The notes: a model not told the origin generated them from the letters alone. 36,847 bases of DNA from JAWBOD01 sp964651405 (GCA_964651405.1 CAZYZB010000003.1:1-36847); one strand, 5' to 3'; shown: positions 1 through 7,310, counted from the stretch's first letter. Numbers and translations: made by a program.

Positions 1-831
1 GTTTATCCTTATGAAGAACTATCAACAAAAGAACTTTTATCTATCATAGGTGACTGTGCACGAATTGGCGTTCTTGAATTGATATTAATGGGAGGAGAGC
101 CATTATCTCATCCAGATTTTTTCAAATTAGCTCAATATGCAAAAGAAAAAGGTATTCGCGACGTCCGAACTAGTACAAATGGGTGGTTAATAAATGAGAG
201 CACGGCGAGAAAATTATCAAAATATTTTGATAACATCCAGATTAGCATTCACGGTGCTTCAAGTTCTACTCATGATTCTATCGCAGGCAAGAAAGGAGCA
301 TTTGAACAAGCTAAAAAAGCAATTAAGCTATTAAAAAAATATAACCTTAAGGTTAATGTTAGTTTTACTGTTATGAAGGAAAATATTAAGGATATTAGCA
401 AGATGCCACATTTAGTAAACAGATGGGGAGCAGATTCTCTACGATTTCTTCGCTTATTAAAACAGGGTCGTGGTTCTTTATTAGATGGATGGAATGAAAA
501 AGAAGTTATTAAAATCAGTAAAGAAATCAAAAAAATTTACAATAATCTGCCAAAGGGTCTTGAATTAGATGTAGGTGGGTTTCCTCCATTACAGTCGATA
601 AAGAACGATGCCTATTTCTATGGTTGTTCTGCGGGAAAGACATTATTATACATTGCATCTAATGGTGAGGTGAAAACTTGTGGAGCTTTGAACAATCGTG
701 TTGGAAATGTTAGAGATAAAAATCTTTTGGACATCTGGCACTCTCCTAAATTAATTCAAATGAGAAAACAACCAGATTGCGATTGTAACTATCGTTCTAT
801 TTGCCACGGATCGTGTATGGTGGTTTGTTGA
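1..831 (+). CDS. Radical SAM/SPASM domain protein (5' end cut by window)
   Basis: The frame is open from base 1, so the N-terminus and the CxxxCxxC cluster-binding motif lie outside the window. What remains starts just before the GGEP motif (LILMGGEPLSHP), which contacts SAM in radical SAM enzymes. A TIM-barrel-like stretch follows, then a Cys-rich C-terminus with a GCSAG start, an SNGEV-TCG strand pair and a terminal CDC/C/C/C cluster. This is the layout of a SPASM domain carrying extra Fe-S clusters. SPASM enzymes usually modify peptides or proteins, or mature cofactors; the substrate here cannot be read. The stop overlaps the TTG start of the next gene (TTGA), so the two are probably translationally coupled. 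The family call is firm; the function is open. Confidence 0.85.
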   Translation, partial: VYPYEELSTKELLSIIGDCARIGVLELILMGGEPLSHPDFFKLAQYAKEKGIRDVRTSTNGWLINESTARKLSKYFDNIQISIHGASSSTHDSIAGKKGAFEQAKKAIKLLKKYNLKVNVSFTVMKENIKDISKMPHLVNRWGADSLRFLRLLKQGRGSLLDGWNEKEVIKISKEIKKIYNNLPKGLELDVGGFPPLQSIKNDAYFYGCSAGKTLLYIASNGEVKTCGALNNRVGNVRDKNLLDIWHSPKLIQMRKQPDCDCNYRSICHGSCMVVC

Positions 832-2309
832 ACAATAAAATTCTTTTTTTAATTCCAAACCTTGAACCTATAAGCGAAGGTTATTACAAATATACAAAAA
901 GATATCCTCATATGGGAATTGCGTATATGGCAGCTGTACTTAGGCAGAAAGAAATCCCTTATAAAATTTTAGATATGAATCTGGGTTATTCTTCTTCTAA
1001 AGTTCTAAAGTTTATTAAACAATATAAACCAAATTTAATTTGCACGACAATATTTAGTGCTGGTTATAAAAAGGTTTATAATCTGATAAATTTTCTTAAA
1101 TCAAATTATGATGTGGCTATCGTAATAGGTGGCCCGCATGTTTCAGTTATAGGCAAGGAAGCTCTTGAGAAAACAAAAGCTGATTTTGCTGTTACATGCG
1201 AAGGAGAGTATACTCTGTTAGAACTTATTAAAAATTTTCATAAAAAATCAGGATTTGAAAAAATAAAGGGGCTAATTTGGCGTCAAAATTCTGAGATTGT
1301 TGTAAATGGAAGAAGACCCTTCATAGAAGATTTAGATGCTCTTCCATTTCCAGCATATGAAGATTTTGAATTAAAAAAATATCTTTGTTATATGGATGGA
1401 CGTCTTCCGATTATTACTTCTAGAGGTTGTCCATATCAATGTATTTACTGCTGTACAAGACTTTCAATGGGAAATAAATTTAGAGCAAGAAGTCCTGAGA
1501 ATGTAGTTGATGAAATTCAGTATTGGTATGAAAAAGGTTGGGCTATATTCGATATTAATGATGATATATTCACTTTAAATAGAGAAAGAGCAATAAAAAT
1601 TTGTAAATTAATAAAAGAACGTGGATTAAATATACAAATTAATCTTTATGTTGGCATCAGAGTAGATACTGTTGACGAGGATTTATTAAAAATTCTTAAA
1701 TCTGCAGGATGTAAGTTTATTTCTTATGGTTGCGAGGCTGGTAATGATAGGGTTCTTAAGGTCATCAAGAAAGGTATAAAGGTAAAAGATGTAATAAACG
1801 CAGTAAATATCACAAAAAAAGTTGGTATTAATCATAAAATCAACTTTATAATAGGACACCCTACAGAAACTTATGAAGATGCTTTGGATAGCATTAAACT
1901 AGCCAAAAATTTAAAATGTAACTTTGTAGGTTTTAATAATCTCATACCATATCCTGGTACTGAGGTGTATACATGGATAGAAAATAATAAAAATGCAAGA
2001 TTTCTTTACAACCCTGAGGCGTATCTAAATGAATTAACGCATAAAAAATTAATGCCAGTATTTGAGACAGATGAGTTTAAATTTGAAGAAAGAAAAAAAG
2101 CATTAATAAAGGGATTTCAGCTTGAAGAAAAAACTCTCACATGCTTTAGATTCGGTAAATATAAAGGTACTCTTGTTTATTTGTTGAATAGAAATAAACA
2201 TGTTTCAAAAACAAGTCACTGGTTGTTTGATCAAATTATGAAAACAGAGGTAGGCTCTGTAGTTTATAACTCAATTGTTAAATCACCTTGGAATTCGCCT
2301 TCTTCATGA
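828..2309 (+). CDS. B12-binding-domain radical SAM protein
   Basis: The protein has about 493 residues from the TTG at 828, which overlaps the previous stop as TTGA and follows a GGTGGT stretch; a TTG at 825 is an alternative. Residues 1-140 look like a cobalamin-binding Rossmann domain (strand LFLIPN, later IVIGGPHVS). The radical SAM core follows with the cluster motif CPYQCIYC at about residues 201-208 and a later GHPTETYED segment. The C-terminal 100 residues are the usual B12-rSAM tail. Such class B enzymes commonly methylate unactivated carbon or rearrange lipids, peptides or antibiotics. It sits between a SPASM rSAM and a GNAT with overlaps on both sides, so the three probably act in one modification pathway. 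The substrate is unknown. Confidence 0.85.
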   Translation: MNNKILFLIPNLEPISEGYYKYTKRYPHMGIAYMAAVLRQKEIPYKILDMNLGYSSSKVLKFIKQYKPNLICTTIFSAGYKKVYNLINFLKSNYDVAIVIGGPHVSVIGKEALEKTKADFAVTCEGEYTLLELIKNFHKKSGFEKIKGLIWRQNSEIVVNGRRPFIEDLDALPFPAYEDFELKKYLCYMDGRLPIITSRGCPYQCIYCCTRLSMGNKFRARSPENVVDEIQYWYEKGWAIFDINDDIFTLNRERAIKICKLIKERGLNIQINLYVGIRVDTVDEDLLKILKSAGCKFISYGCEAGNDRVLKVIKKGIKVKDVINAVNITKKVGINHKINFIIGHPTETYEDALDSIKLAKNLKCNFVGFNNLIPYPGTEVYTWIENNKNARFLYNPEAYLNELTHKKLMPVFETDEFKFEERKKALIKGFQLEEKTLTCFRFGKYKGTLVYLLNRNKHVSKTSHWLFDQIMKTEVGSVVYNSIVKSPWNSPSS

Positions 2310-2794
2310 TGAAGCATATGATACAAAAAAGGTTGGAAAATTTAAATAGAGAAAATACGAGTTTTAAGATAAGAGAATTTAATCCACTCGACTTAAATGC
2401 AATTCTATCAATCGAGAAAGATTCTTTTAACAAAGATACTTTCGATAAAGAAACATTTATAGAATTTTACAGAACAGAACCTTATGGATTTTTAGTTGCG
2501 GAACATGATGACAAAATTATAGGTTACATAATTACTTCTGTCAGAAGGGACTACAATATAATCTCTATAGCGGTTTCACCAGAATATCGTAAAAATGGAG
2601 TAGGAAGTTCCATCCTTAAAAAGGGTTTGGAAATACTCGAGTCCGAAGATATCAGGAATGCAAGATTATTAGTTAGAAAAAGTAATAAAGTAGCACATAA
2701 ATTCTATGAAAAAAATGATTTTAAAAAAGTAGGAACCTTGCCATGCTACTATGGAGATGAGGATGCAGTGATAATGATCAATGCTCCTCGATAA
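2306..2794 (+). CDS. GNAT family N-acetyltransferase (RimI-like)
   Basis: The ATG at 2306 forms an ATGA overlap with the upstream stop, which decides the start and gives 162 residues. After a short N-terminal helix comes the GNAT fold: strand IREFNPLDLNAILSIEKDSF, then GFLVAEHDDKIIGYIIT. The acetyl-CoA loop is VSPEYRKNGVGSSIL (R-x-x-G-x-G type), followed by ARLLVRKSNKVAHKFYEKNDF, typical of RimI/ArdA-like acetyltransferases. It would transfer acetyl from acetyl-CoA to an amine such as a protein N-terminus or small molecule. Being third in a coupled operon with two radical SAM enzymes, it may tailor the same product. Its last five codons already lie within the ten-base-period array that fills the downstream gap. 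Confidence 0.88.
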   Translation: MMKHMIQKRLENLNRENTSFKIREFNPLDLNAILSIEKDSFNKDTFDKETFIEFYRTEPYGFLVAEHDDKIIGYIITSVRRDYNIISIAVSPEYRKNGVGSSILKKGLEILESEDIRNARLLVRKSNKVAHKFYEKNDFKKVGTLPCYYGDEDAVIMINAPR

Positions 2795-2898
2795 GCATCA
2801 ATGTTAATCAATGCTCATCAACATCCCTCAATGAGCCTCAATGAACATCAATACGCAACAATACAAATAAATAAATTTCAATGACACTCAATAATTTG
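2779..2898 (+). repeat. Ten-base-period CAAT tandem array, 12 units
   Basis: Starting inside the last codons of the GNAT gene, the tetramer CAAT (or CGAT/CAAC) recurs exactly every 10 bases at 2779, 2789, 2799, 2809, 2819, 2829, 2839, 2849, 2859, 2879 and 2889. The unit at 2869 is degenerate. Typical units are CAATGCTCAT and CAATGAGCCT. A period of ten is not a multiple of three, so the array does not encode a peptide repeat. It is close to one DNA helical turn. Related shorter arrays follow the genes ending at 5155, 7248, 8359 and 11786. Confidence 0.85.
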
Positions 2899-2934
2899 TA
2901 GAGTTATAGAATTTGGGTTTTTGTTAGCTACAAT

Positions 2935-2963
2935 GTCAAGTTGTACATGGCGTGAGCACGAAT
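2935..2963 (+). repeat. 29-nt dispersed repeat, copy 1
   Basis: This 29-base segment matches 5269-5297 at 26 of 29 positions. Both copies lie about 70 bases beyond an AAATAAAT stretch that closes a ten-base-period array. In the frame CAA-GTT the copies read QVVHGVSTN and QVLHGVSTN. Two of the three differences (GGC/GGT, AGC/AGT) are synonymous third-base changes, hinting at a decayed coding remnant. Confidence 0.6.
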
Positions 2964-2984
2964 GAGTAGTAATAAATAGATAGA

Positions 2985-2993
2985 TTTATAAAG
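2985..2993 (+). promoter_or_regulatory. TATA-like box for the proteasome-like gene
   Basis: The sequence tttataaag is centred about 32 bases before the ATG at 3021, the distance expected for an archaeal TATA box driving a leaderless or very short-leader transcript. No Shine-Dalgarno sequence precedes the ATG. Confidence 0.5.
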
Positions 2994-3020
2994 TTTGTTT
3001 CTTATATTCTTTTTGATAAG

Positions 3021-3923
3021 ATGACTTCCATAAACGCCTTGATTTGCAACAAGAAGAAAGGACCACAAATATGGTCTGGTGACGAGTTGGAAACTTCTGG
3101 AGGAACAAGACAGGGCAGCATTTCTGAAAAAATGTACCAACTGTGTGACAAAACATACCTTATGGGAGGAGCTGGTTCTGTGTCTCTTTTAGCAAATACC
3201 CTTGAAGAAGTTCAAAGAACTGTAAAGGAGCAAGATGTGAGTTATGCGAGAAAAGTAGAAGATTTAATCAAAGATGCTTATTCAAGAAACTATGAAAAAA
3301 GGCGTGACGAGATTATTCTGACACCACTAAGCATAACATGGGATGATGTCAAGAAAGGAACTCTTAACCTTGAAATGCGTGACAGAGTATGGGGAGGTGT
3401 TAGACAATTTGAGGAAATGAACCGCTGCGACTTCTTGACTGGTGGAAAACTTTCTAATGATGAAGAGTTCAAGTTGTCAGTAGTGAATAACACTGTCAGC
3501 ACAGGGAGACAATATTATGCGATAGGATCTGGAATGGATATATCTGATTACATAATAAGAAGCTACCTTGAGAGAATGAAGCTCGAAGAAAGAAAAGACA
3601 TACCGCCTCACTTAGGCATTAGAATGATTGTTGAAGCATCACAAGGCTCAAGAGAAAATGTCGGGGTAGGCGGAACTGGACAGATAGGATATGTCGATGA
3701 AAATGGAGTTCGCATGTTCACATCAGATGAGGTGAGATTGCTTCATAATGTTGTTTTTGATGAGAAGACTGGTTTGCTAGATAAGGAAACTGTGGATAAG
3801 ATTATAATCGATACTGTCGGAAAAACAAAGGAAGTAAGCGATGTTCTAAAAGATTTAGAAGGAAAAGTAGATCATAAAAAATTCTTTAGAGAGCACTATA
3901 CTGGAAGATTGCAGAAATATTGA
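3021..3923 (+). CDS. Divergent proteasome beta-like Ntn hydrolase
   Basis: The 300-residue protein begins MTSINALIC, so removal of Met exposes Thr2 as an N-terminal nucleophile without any propeptide. Asp21 and Lys37 are 16 residues apart, exactly like D17/K33 of proteasome beta subunits. The AGS turn (51-53) and the YYAIGSG segment with Ser170 (Ser129 equivalent) are present. The Asp166 position seems to be Glu212 (SREN). An extra segment of about 40 residues lies around 85-125 and there is an extension of about 60 residues at the C-terminus; typical beta subunits have about 200 residues. It likely cleaves peptide bonds or amides after self-assembly, but whether it joins a 20S particle is unclear. 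The gene stands alone with its own promoter. Confidence 0.7.
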   Translation: MTSINALICNKKKGPQIWSGDELETSGGTRQGSISEKMYQLCDKTYLMGGAGSVSLLANTLEEVQRTVKEQDVSYARKVEDLIKDAYSRNYEKRRDEIILTPLSITWDDVKKGTLNLEMRDRVWGGVRQFEEMNRCDFLTGGKLSNDEEFKLSVVNNTVSTGRQYYAIGSGMDISDYIIRSYLERMKLEERKDIPPHLGIRMIVEASQGSRENVGVGGTGQIGYVDENGVRMFTSDEVRLLHNVVFDEKTGLLDKETVDKIIIDTVGKTKEVSDVLKDLEGKVDHKKFFREHYTGRLQKY

Positions 3924-3953
3924 AGCCTGATTTTCTATATTAGTTAGTTTAGT

Positions 3954-4082
3954 TCAATCTATATATTTTTTGTTTTCATAAGCAGGAACAATCATTGGAA
4001 TATATTCTATAGTTCCATCAGGATGAATCTTTGTTATATAACCCCTAATCTCGTATTTTGCTTTATTGCTTAGATCATACAT
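3954..4082 (-). CDS. Small hypothetical protein, 42 aa
   Basis: An ATG-started frame on the minus strand reads MYDLSNKAKYEIRGYITKIH and continues with a plausible composition (PDGTIEYIPMIVPAYE). The codon choice resembles neighbouring genes. The frame stays open 14 codons upstream of the ATG but has no other start there. A perfect 23-bp palindrome and an ACTATAATAG box lie just upstream and would suit a promoter and operator. It is convergent with the proteasome-like gene. It could be a real small protein or the 3' remnant of a longer one; no family was recognised. Confidence 0.35.
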   Translation of the reverse strand: MYDLSNKAKYEIRGYITKIHPDGTIEYIPMIVPAYENKKYID

Positions 4083-4086
4083 TAAA

Positions 4087-4109
4087 TCACAAGAAAATTT
4101 TTCTTGTGA
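4087..4109. promoter_or_regulatory. Perfect 23-bp palindrome (11-bp arms)
   Basis: TCACAAGAAAA, one T, then the exact reverse complement TTTTCTTGTGA. It lies five bases upstream of the minus-strand 42-aa frame and about 110 bases upstream of the Fic gene. It could be an operator for a dimeric regulator or, as RNA, a hairpin. There is no T-tract after it on the plus strand, so a terminator role is less likely. Confidence 0.5.
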
Positions 4110-4180
4110 ATTGCTATTATAGTTTTACTACAACTTTTGGTGGTAAAAATGAAATGAAAACTTACCGTGCACAGATAAAA

Positions 4181-4196
4181 CTTATATTTATATATT
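4181..4196 (+). promoter_or_regulatory. TATA-like box for the Fic gene
   Basis: The A/T-rich run cttatatttatatatt is centred about 28 bases before the Fic ATG (4217), consistent with a leaderless transcript. Confidence 0.5.
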
Positions 4197-4216
4197 AGTG
4201 CCCCCTAAATGATTCT

Positions 4217-5155
4217 ATGACCTATCTAGAGAAAAAGAGACTCGGGAAGGAAATATATCTTTACTTGGTAAAGAACATAAGAATAGACAGCAATTTTAAG
4301 AAATTCAGAATATACATAGGAAAAGATATTAAAAAAGAAGAATTGCATAGACTGAAGTCGAAATATTCTAAGATTCTAGATGAACGAATTAAGGCATATC
4401 TAATCTCTCAAGATCCTTTATTGAAACTTTTATCAAACAAACAGATTAAAGATTTGGAAAACGTTAAAAAACTTTACAAAAAATCTTATGCAAACTTGCC
4501 GAGAGAAGTAAAAGAAAAACATTATGAAGATTTTTTAATAAGATTCACGTATGACACAAACGCTATAGAGGGGTCTACTGTTACATTAAATGAAACAAAG
4601 CTCATTCTATTAGACAAGATAACTCCACCTAATAGAACTTTGAGGGAAGTAAGGGAGATTGAAAATCATGAGAAAGCCTTTGGTCATGTATTTAACTATA
4701 AAGGAGACATAACCAAGAATTTCATATTGAAAATACACAGAATTTTGACCAAAAATGTTCTTCCTGAAGACAGGTCAGGAAAATTCAGAAAAGTTCAGGT
4801 TATAATAACTGGTGTTGAAACAATTCCTCCAAAGCCTGAATCTGTGAAAAGGGACATCGAGCAATTAATTAAGTGGTACAATAAATACAAGAGAAAATAT
4901 CACCCAGTAATTTTAGCATCATATTTTCATGCAGCATTTGAAGGCGTACATCCCTTTGTAGATTTTAATGGAAGAGCTGGAAGGCTGTTACTGAATTTTA
5001 TTTTGATGAAAAACGGATATCCTATCATCGATGTGAAATATAAGGACAGATTAAGATATTACAATGCTTTACAGGATGCACAGAAAAGCAATCTCAAATC
5101 TTTTGTAAATCTTGTGACTAAATATATAAGGAAAGAATTGATAAGAGTAAAATGA
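4217..5155 (+). CDS. Fic/DOC family protein with unusual core motif
   Basis: The protein has 312 residues. The Fic core at 245-256 reads HPFVDFNGRAGR: catalytic His245, Asp249, Asn251 and both arginines are present, but the position normally held by Gly before Asn (consensus HPFx[D/E]GNGRxxR) is Phe250. Residues 114-119 (TNAIEG) match the inhibitory [S/T]xxxE[G/N] helix located N-terminal to the core, as in class II Fic enzymes. The N-terminal 100 residues (YLYLVKNIRIDSNFKKFRIYIGK) resemble the extra domain of many archaeal Fic proteins. Family members usually transfer AMP from ATP onto a Ser/Thr/Tyr hydroxyl of a target protein. The gene has its own promoter and is followed by a ten-base-period array. 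Confidence 0.88.
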   Translation: MTYLEKKRLGKEIYLYLVKNIRIDSNFKKFRIYIGKDIKKEELHRLKSKYSKILDERIKAYLISQDPLLKLLSNKQIKDLENVKKLYKKSYANLPREVKEKHYEDFLIRFTYDTNAIEGSTVTLNETKLILLDKITPPNRTLREVREIENHEKAFGHVFNYKGDITKNFILKIHRILTKNVLPEDRSGKFRKVQVIITGVETIPPKPESVKRDIEQLIKWYNKYKRKYHPVILASYFHAAFEGVHPFVDFNGRAGRLLLNFILMKNGYPIIDVKYKDRLRYYNALQDAQKSNLKSFVNLVTKYIRKELIRVK

Positions 5156-5161
5156 TCAAAT

Positions 5162-5202
5162 CAATGTCCATCAATACCTCTCAACAGTCCCTCGATGCAA
5201 AC
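5162..5202 (+). repeat. Ten-base-period array after the Fic gene
   Basis: Units begin at 5162, 5172, 5182 and 5193 with CAATGTCCAT, CAATACCTCT, CAACAGTCCCT and CGATGCAAAC, seven bases after the Fic stop codon. The period is 10, 10, then 11. An AAATAAAT run follows, as after the first array. Confidence 0.65.
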
Positions 5203-5249
5203 AAATAAATTCTACCTATGCGTAAATTATTAACAAGCGGTAAAAATAG

Positions 5250-5393
5250 TCAGGATTCAATGGAAAAAGTCAAGTTTTACATGGTGTGAGTACGAATAGA
5301 CGCCTTTTATCAATGTTTCGTTGTAATCGTTTGATTTCAGCTGAATACCCGCTAATTCTGAGTCACTGGGAAATCCCTGTGGAAACTACGTAG
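5250..5393 (+). pseudogene. Possible transposase (TnpB-like) C-terminal remnant
   Basis: Between two stops the plus strand carries a 47-codon frame without a good start that reads NGKSQVLHGVSTNRR, then RCNRLISAEYPLILSHWEIP, ending PVETT. It looks protein-like and reminds me of the variable tail after the zinc ribbon of IS605/IS1341 TnpB proteins, but no catalytic or Cys motif is present, so the assignment is weak. It contains the 29-nt repeat that also occurs at 2935. Short palindromes (CTACGTAG) follow near its end. It may instead be chance coding potential in an intergenic repeat. Confidence 0.25.
5269..5297 (+). repeat. 29-nt dispersed repeat, copy 2
   Basis: This segment matches 2935-2963 at 26 of 29 bases and sits at about the same distance (about 70 bases) after the ten-base-period array and AAATAAAT run. 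It lies at the start of the possible transposase remnant. Confidence 0.6.
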
Positions 5394-5427
5394 ATTCGAC
5401 TAGTAAAAATCAAGATGGTAAATTAAC

Positions 5428-6399
5428 CTAAAGAAGTAAAGAATCTTTTGAAGAGAAATTTCCATTATAAATCTTACATATTGCCGGGCAACCTGAACCA
5501 AATTTTTCTTTTCTTCTTTCTTCTATCTGAATAAAACCTTTAATCATTTCACTTTCTTTCAATTTAGAAAATTTATTTTCAAATATACTATCCTTTGTAA
5601 AAAATTCTGGATTAAGAGCAGAAATCCAAAAGCATGGACTCAAATGACCTCTCCAATCCAGATAAAATATCTTCCTGCCACCATTACATCCTTGACATCT
5701 AGAATCAAAACTTTCAAATCTATGATAAGAAATGTTTATTTCAGAGTATTTCTCTTTCAGAGATTTTAGTCTTCTTCCAGTTTCTAGATATTCACTTTCA
5801 GGGATAAGTATGTCAGGATTTGTTGCTGCGTTTCCAATTTTCATAGGCCATGCGAAAGCTATCTCTTCTGCACCATTATCCTTGCAGAAATTCACAAATT
5901 CCTCGATATTCTTATAATTTTCTTTCCATAATACGCAGTCTATTCTTGTATAAATTTTGTGTTCATTAAGCAGTTTCAAGCCATTTAGAGTTCTCCTAAA
6001 AACATCTCTTCCCCTAAGAAAATTATGAACTTCTTCCTTGTGAGAATCTAAGCTAAGGAAGATTTTATCAATTCCTATTTCTGAAAGCTTTTCTACATTT
6101 CTTTGATTCAGTTCAGTACCATTGGTTCCTAAAGTTGCCATAATACCATTTTCTTTTACAAGCTTTATGAAATCGAAAATATCTTTCCAAAGTAAAGGTT
6201 CTCCTCCAGAAATATAAATTGTATCCACTCCTGAGGATTTCATGTCCTTTAGAGTAGGCTCATATTTTTCTATTTCTGGATTCTTGTAATCTTCCTTTGT
6301 CACTGAGCAATGCTTGCAATTTAAACTGCATTTTCCATAAACACCCCAAACAATTCTAATGCCAGAACTTTCAGAGAATAGACAAATTGGATTCCTCAT
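5428..6399 (-). CDS. Radical SAM protein with SPASM-like C-terminus
   Basis: The protein has 323 residues. The cluster motif CSLNCKHC occupies residues 24-31 (C24, C28, C31), followed by the SAM-binding segment YISGGEPLLW. The C-terminus has a CQGCNGGRK segment, then a DWRGHLSPCFW strand pair and a closing CPAICKIYNG. These Cys residues are arranged like a SPASM or twitch auxiliary-cluster domain. The family covers peptide-modifying and cofactor-maturing enzymes, and also AhbD-like heme enzymes; the sequence does not decide between them. It is divergent from a TrmB-type regulator with a symmetric site (6433-6456) in between, so regulation by that protein is likely. There is no precursor peptide gene in the immediate gaps that I could see. 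Confidence 0.88.
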   Translation of the reverse strand: MRNPICLFSESSGIRIVWGVYGKCSLNCKHCSVTKEDYKNPEIEKYEPTLKDMKSSGVDTIYISGGEPLLWKDIFDFIKLVKENGIMATLGTNGTELNQRNVEKLSEIGIDKIFLSLDSHKEEVHNFLRGRDVFRRTLNGLKLLNEHKIYTRIDCVLWKENYKNIEEFVNFCKDNGAEEIAFAWPMKIGNAATNPDILIPESEYLETGRRLKSLKEKYSEINISYHRFESFDSRCQGCNGGRKIFYLDWRGHLSPCFWISALNPEFFTKDSIFENKFSKLKESEMIKGFIQIEERRKEKFGSGCPAICKIYNGNFSSKDSLLL

Positions 6400-6432
6400 A
6401 TATACTTATAATTTTTACGGCGATAAATCTGC

Positions 6433-6456
6433 TAGTTCACCATCGTTGATGAACTA
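6433..6456. promoter_or_regulatory. Candidate operator between radical SAM and trmB-like genes
   Basis: An inverted repeat TAGTTCA-N10-TGAACTA lies in the 90-bp divergent promoter region; the inner ten bases are partly symmetric too. Its position between both starts suits control of both genes by the TrmB-like protein encoded next to it. Confidence 0.55.
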
Positions 6457-6489
6457 AAGAAATAAATCTATTGAAATCAATTTAAGAAT

Positions 6490-7248
6490 ATGAGAACAGA
6501 AGAGGCTTTTTCTAATCTTCTAAAGTTTGGACTAACAGAAGGTGAAGCAAAAGTTTATTTGGCACTTCTCAAAGGAAGCTCCGCTAAGTCTGAAATAATA
6601 AAAAATTCTGGTATATCATCTTCAATAGTTTATGAAATTCTTGAGAAATTAATGAGAAAAGGTTTAGCATCTTATACAGTTATAGAAGGTAAGAAGAAGT
6701 TTTATGCAGCAAATCCTGAAAACCTTCTGGACTTGATAGACAAGGAAAGAAAGAGAATTGAAGACATTAATAGGAATGGAAAAAAGATAATTCCATTTTT
6801 AAAACAGATTTCAAAAGAAAAGCTTCTTTTTGCAAACGTCTATAAAGGTTCTGTTGGTCTGAAGTCTATGCTTAAAGAGATTGAAGAAGAACTCAAGAAA
6901 AAAGAAATAAAAGAATGGCTTGCAATGGGAGTAACATCACATAAAAATGAATTTTTTAACAATTTATGGCTAAACTGGCACAAAAATGTTAGATCTAAAC
7001 ATAGGATTAAGGCAAGATTCTTATTTTGTGAGAAAGGCACTAAGTATTATAATGCTTTAAAGAAAGTTTCGCTAAGTAAAATAAGACATCTTACATCAAT
7101 ACCTCTAAGTTGCATAACTGTTGCCGGTAATTCAACGTTTATAATGAAATACACTGACCCACCTTATTTTCTACATATTAGAGATACTGATATTGCAAAA
7201 ACTATGAAGGAGATATTTAATTTTCTTTGGAATATAGCAAAAGAATAA
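6490..7248 (+). CDS. TrmB family transcriptional regulator
   Basis: The protein has 252 residues. Residues 5-70 form the TrmB winged helix (FGLTEGEAKVYLALLKGSS, then a recognition helix around SGISSSIVYEILEKLMRKGL and the wing KKKFYAANPENLLDL). A coiled linker (KERKRIEDINRNGKKI) leads to a C-terminal effector domain with a phospholipase-D-like alpha/beta pattern, as in TrmBL proteins, but about 100 residues shorter than sugar-binding TrmB. It is divergent from the 5428-6399 radical SAM gene across a palindrome. I infer that it controls that gene. The effector is unknown; the domain lacks the long sugar-binding extension. Confidence 0.85.
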   Translation: MRTEEAFSNLLKFGLTEGEAKVYLALLKGSSAKSEIIKNSGISSSIVYEILEKLMRKGLASYTVIEGKKKFYAANPENLLDLIDKERKRIEDINRNGKKIIPFLKQISKEKLLFANVYKGSVGLKSMLKEIEEELKKKEIKEWLAMGVTSHKNEFFNNLWLNWHKNVRSKHRIKARFLFCEKGTKYYNALKKVSLSKIRHLTSIPLSCITVAGNSTFIMKYTDPPYFLHIRDTDIAKTMKEIFNFLWNIAKE

Positions 7249-7299
7249 ATCAATGCTCGTCGATACCCCACCGATACTCATCGATGCATCGATGAATTC
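7249..7299 (+). repeat. Ten-base-period array after the trmB-like gene
   Basis: It starts on the first base after the stop codon. Units CAATGCTCGT (7251), CGATACCCCAC (7261), CGATACTCAT (7272) and CGATG steps follow. The first 38 bases match the modules at 8360 and 11799 with about four differences. It lies in a convergent gap. Confidence 0.7.
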
Positions 7300-7310
7300 A
7301 ATTTAAGACC

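Noticed and set aside
2779..2898. CRISPR array
   Set aside because: Units are only ten bases, contiguous and degenerate, with no spacers of about 30 bases and no cas genes in the window.
6840..7040. Minus-strand 66-codon frame
   Set aside because: It is inside the trmB-like gene and without its own signals.
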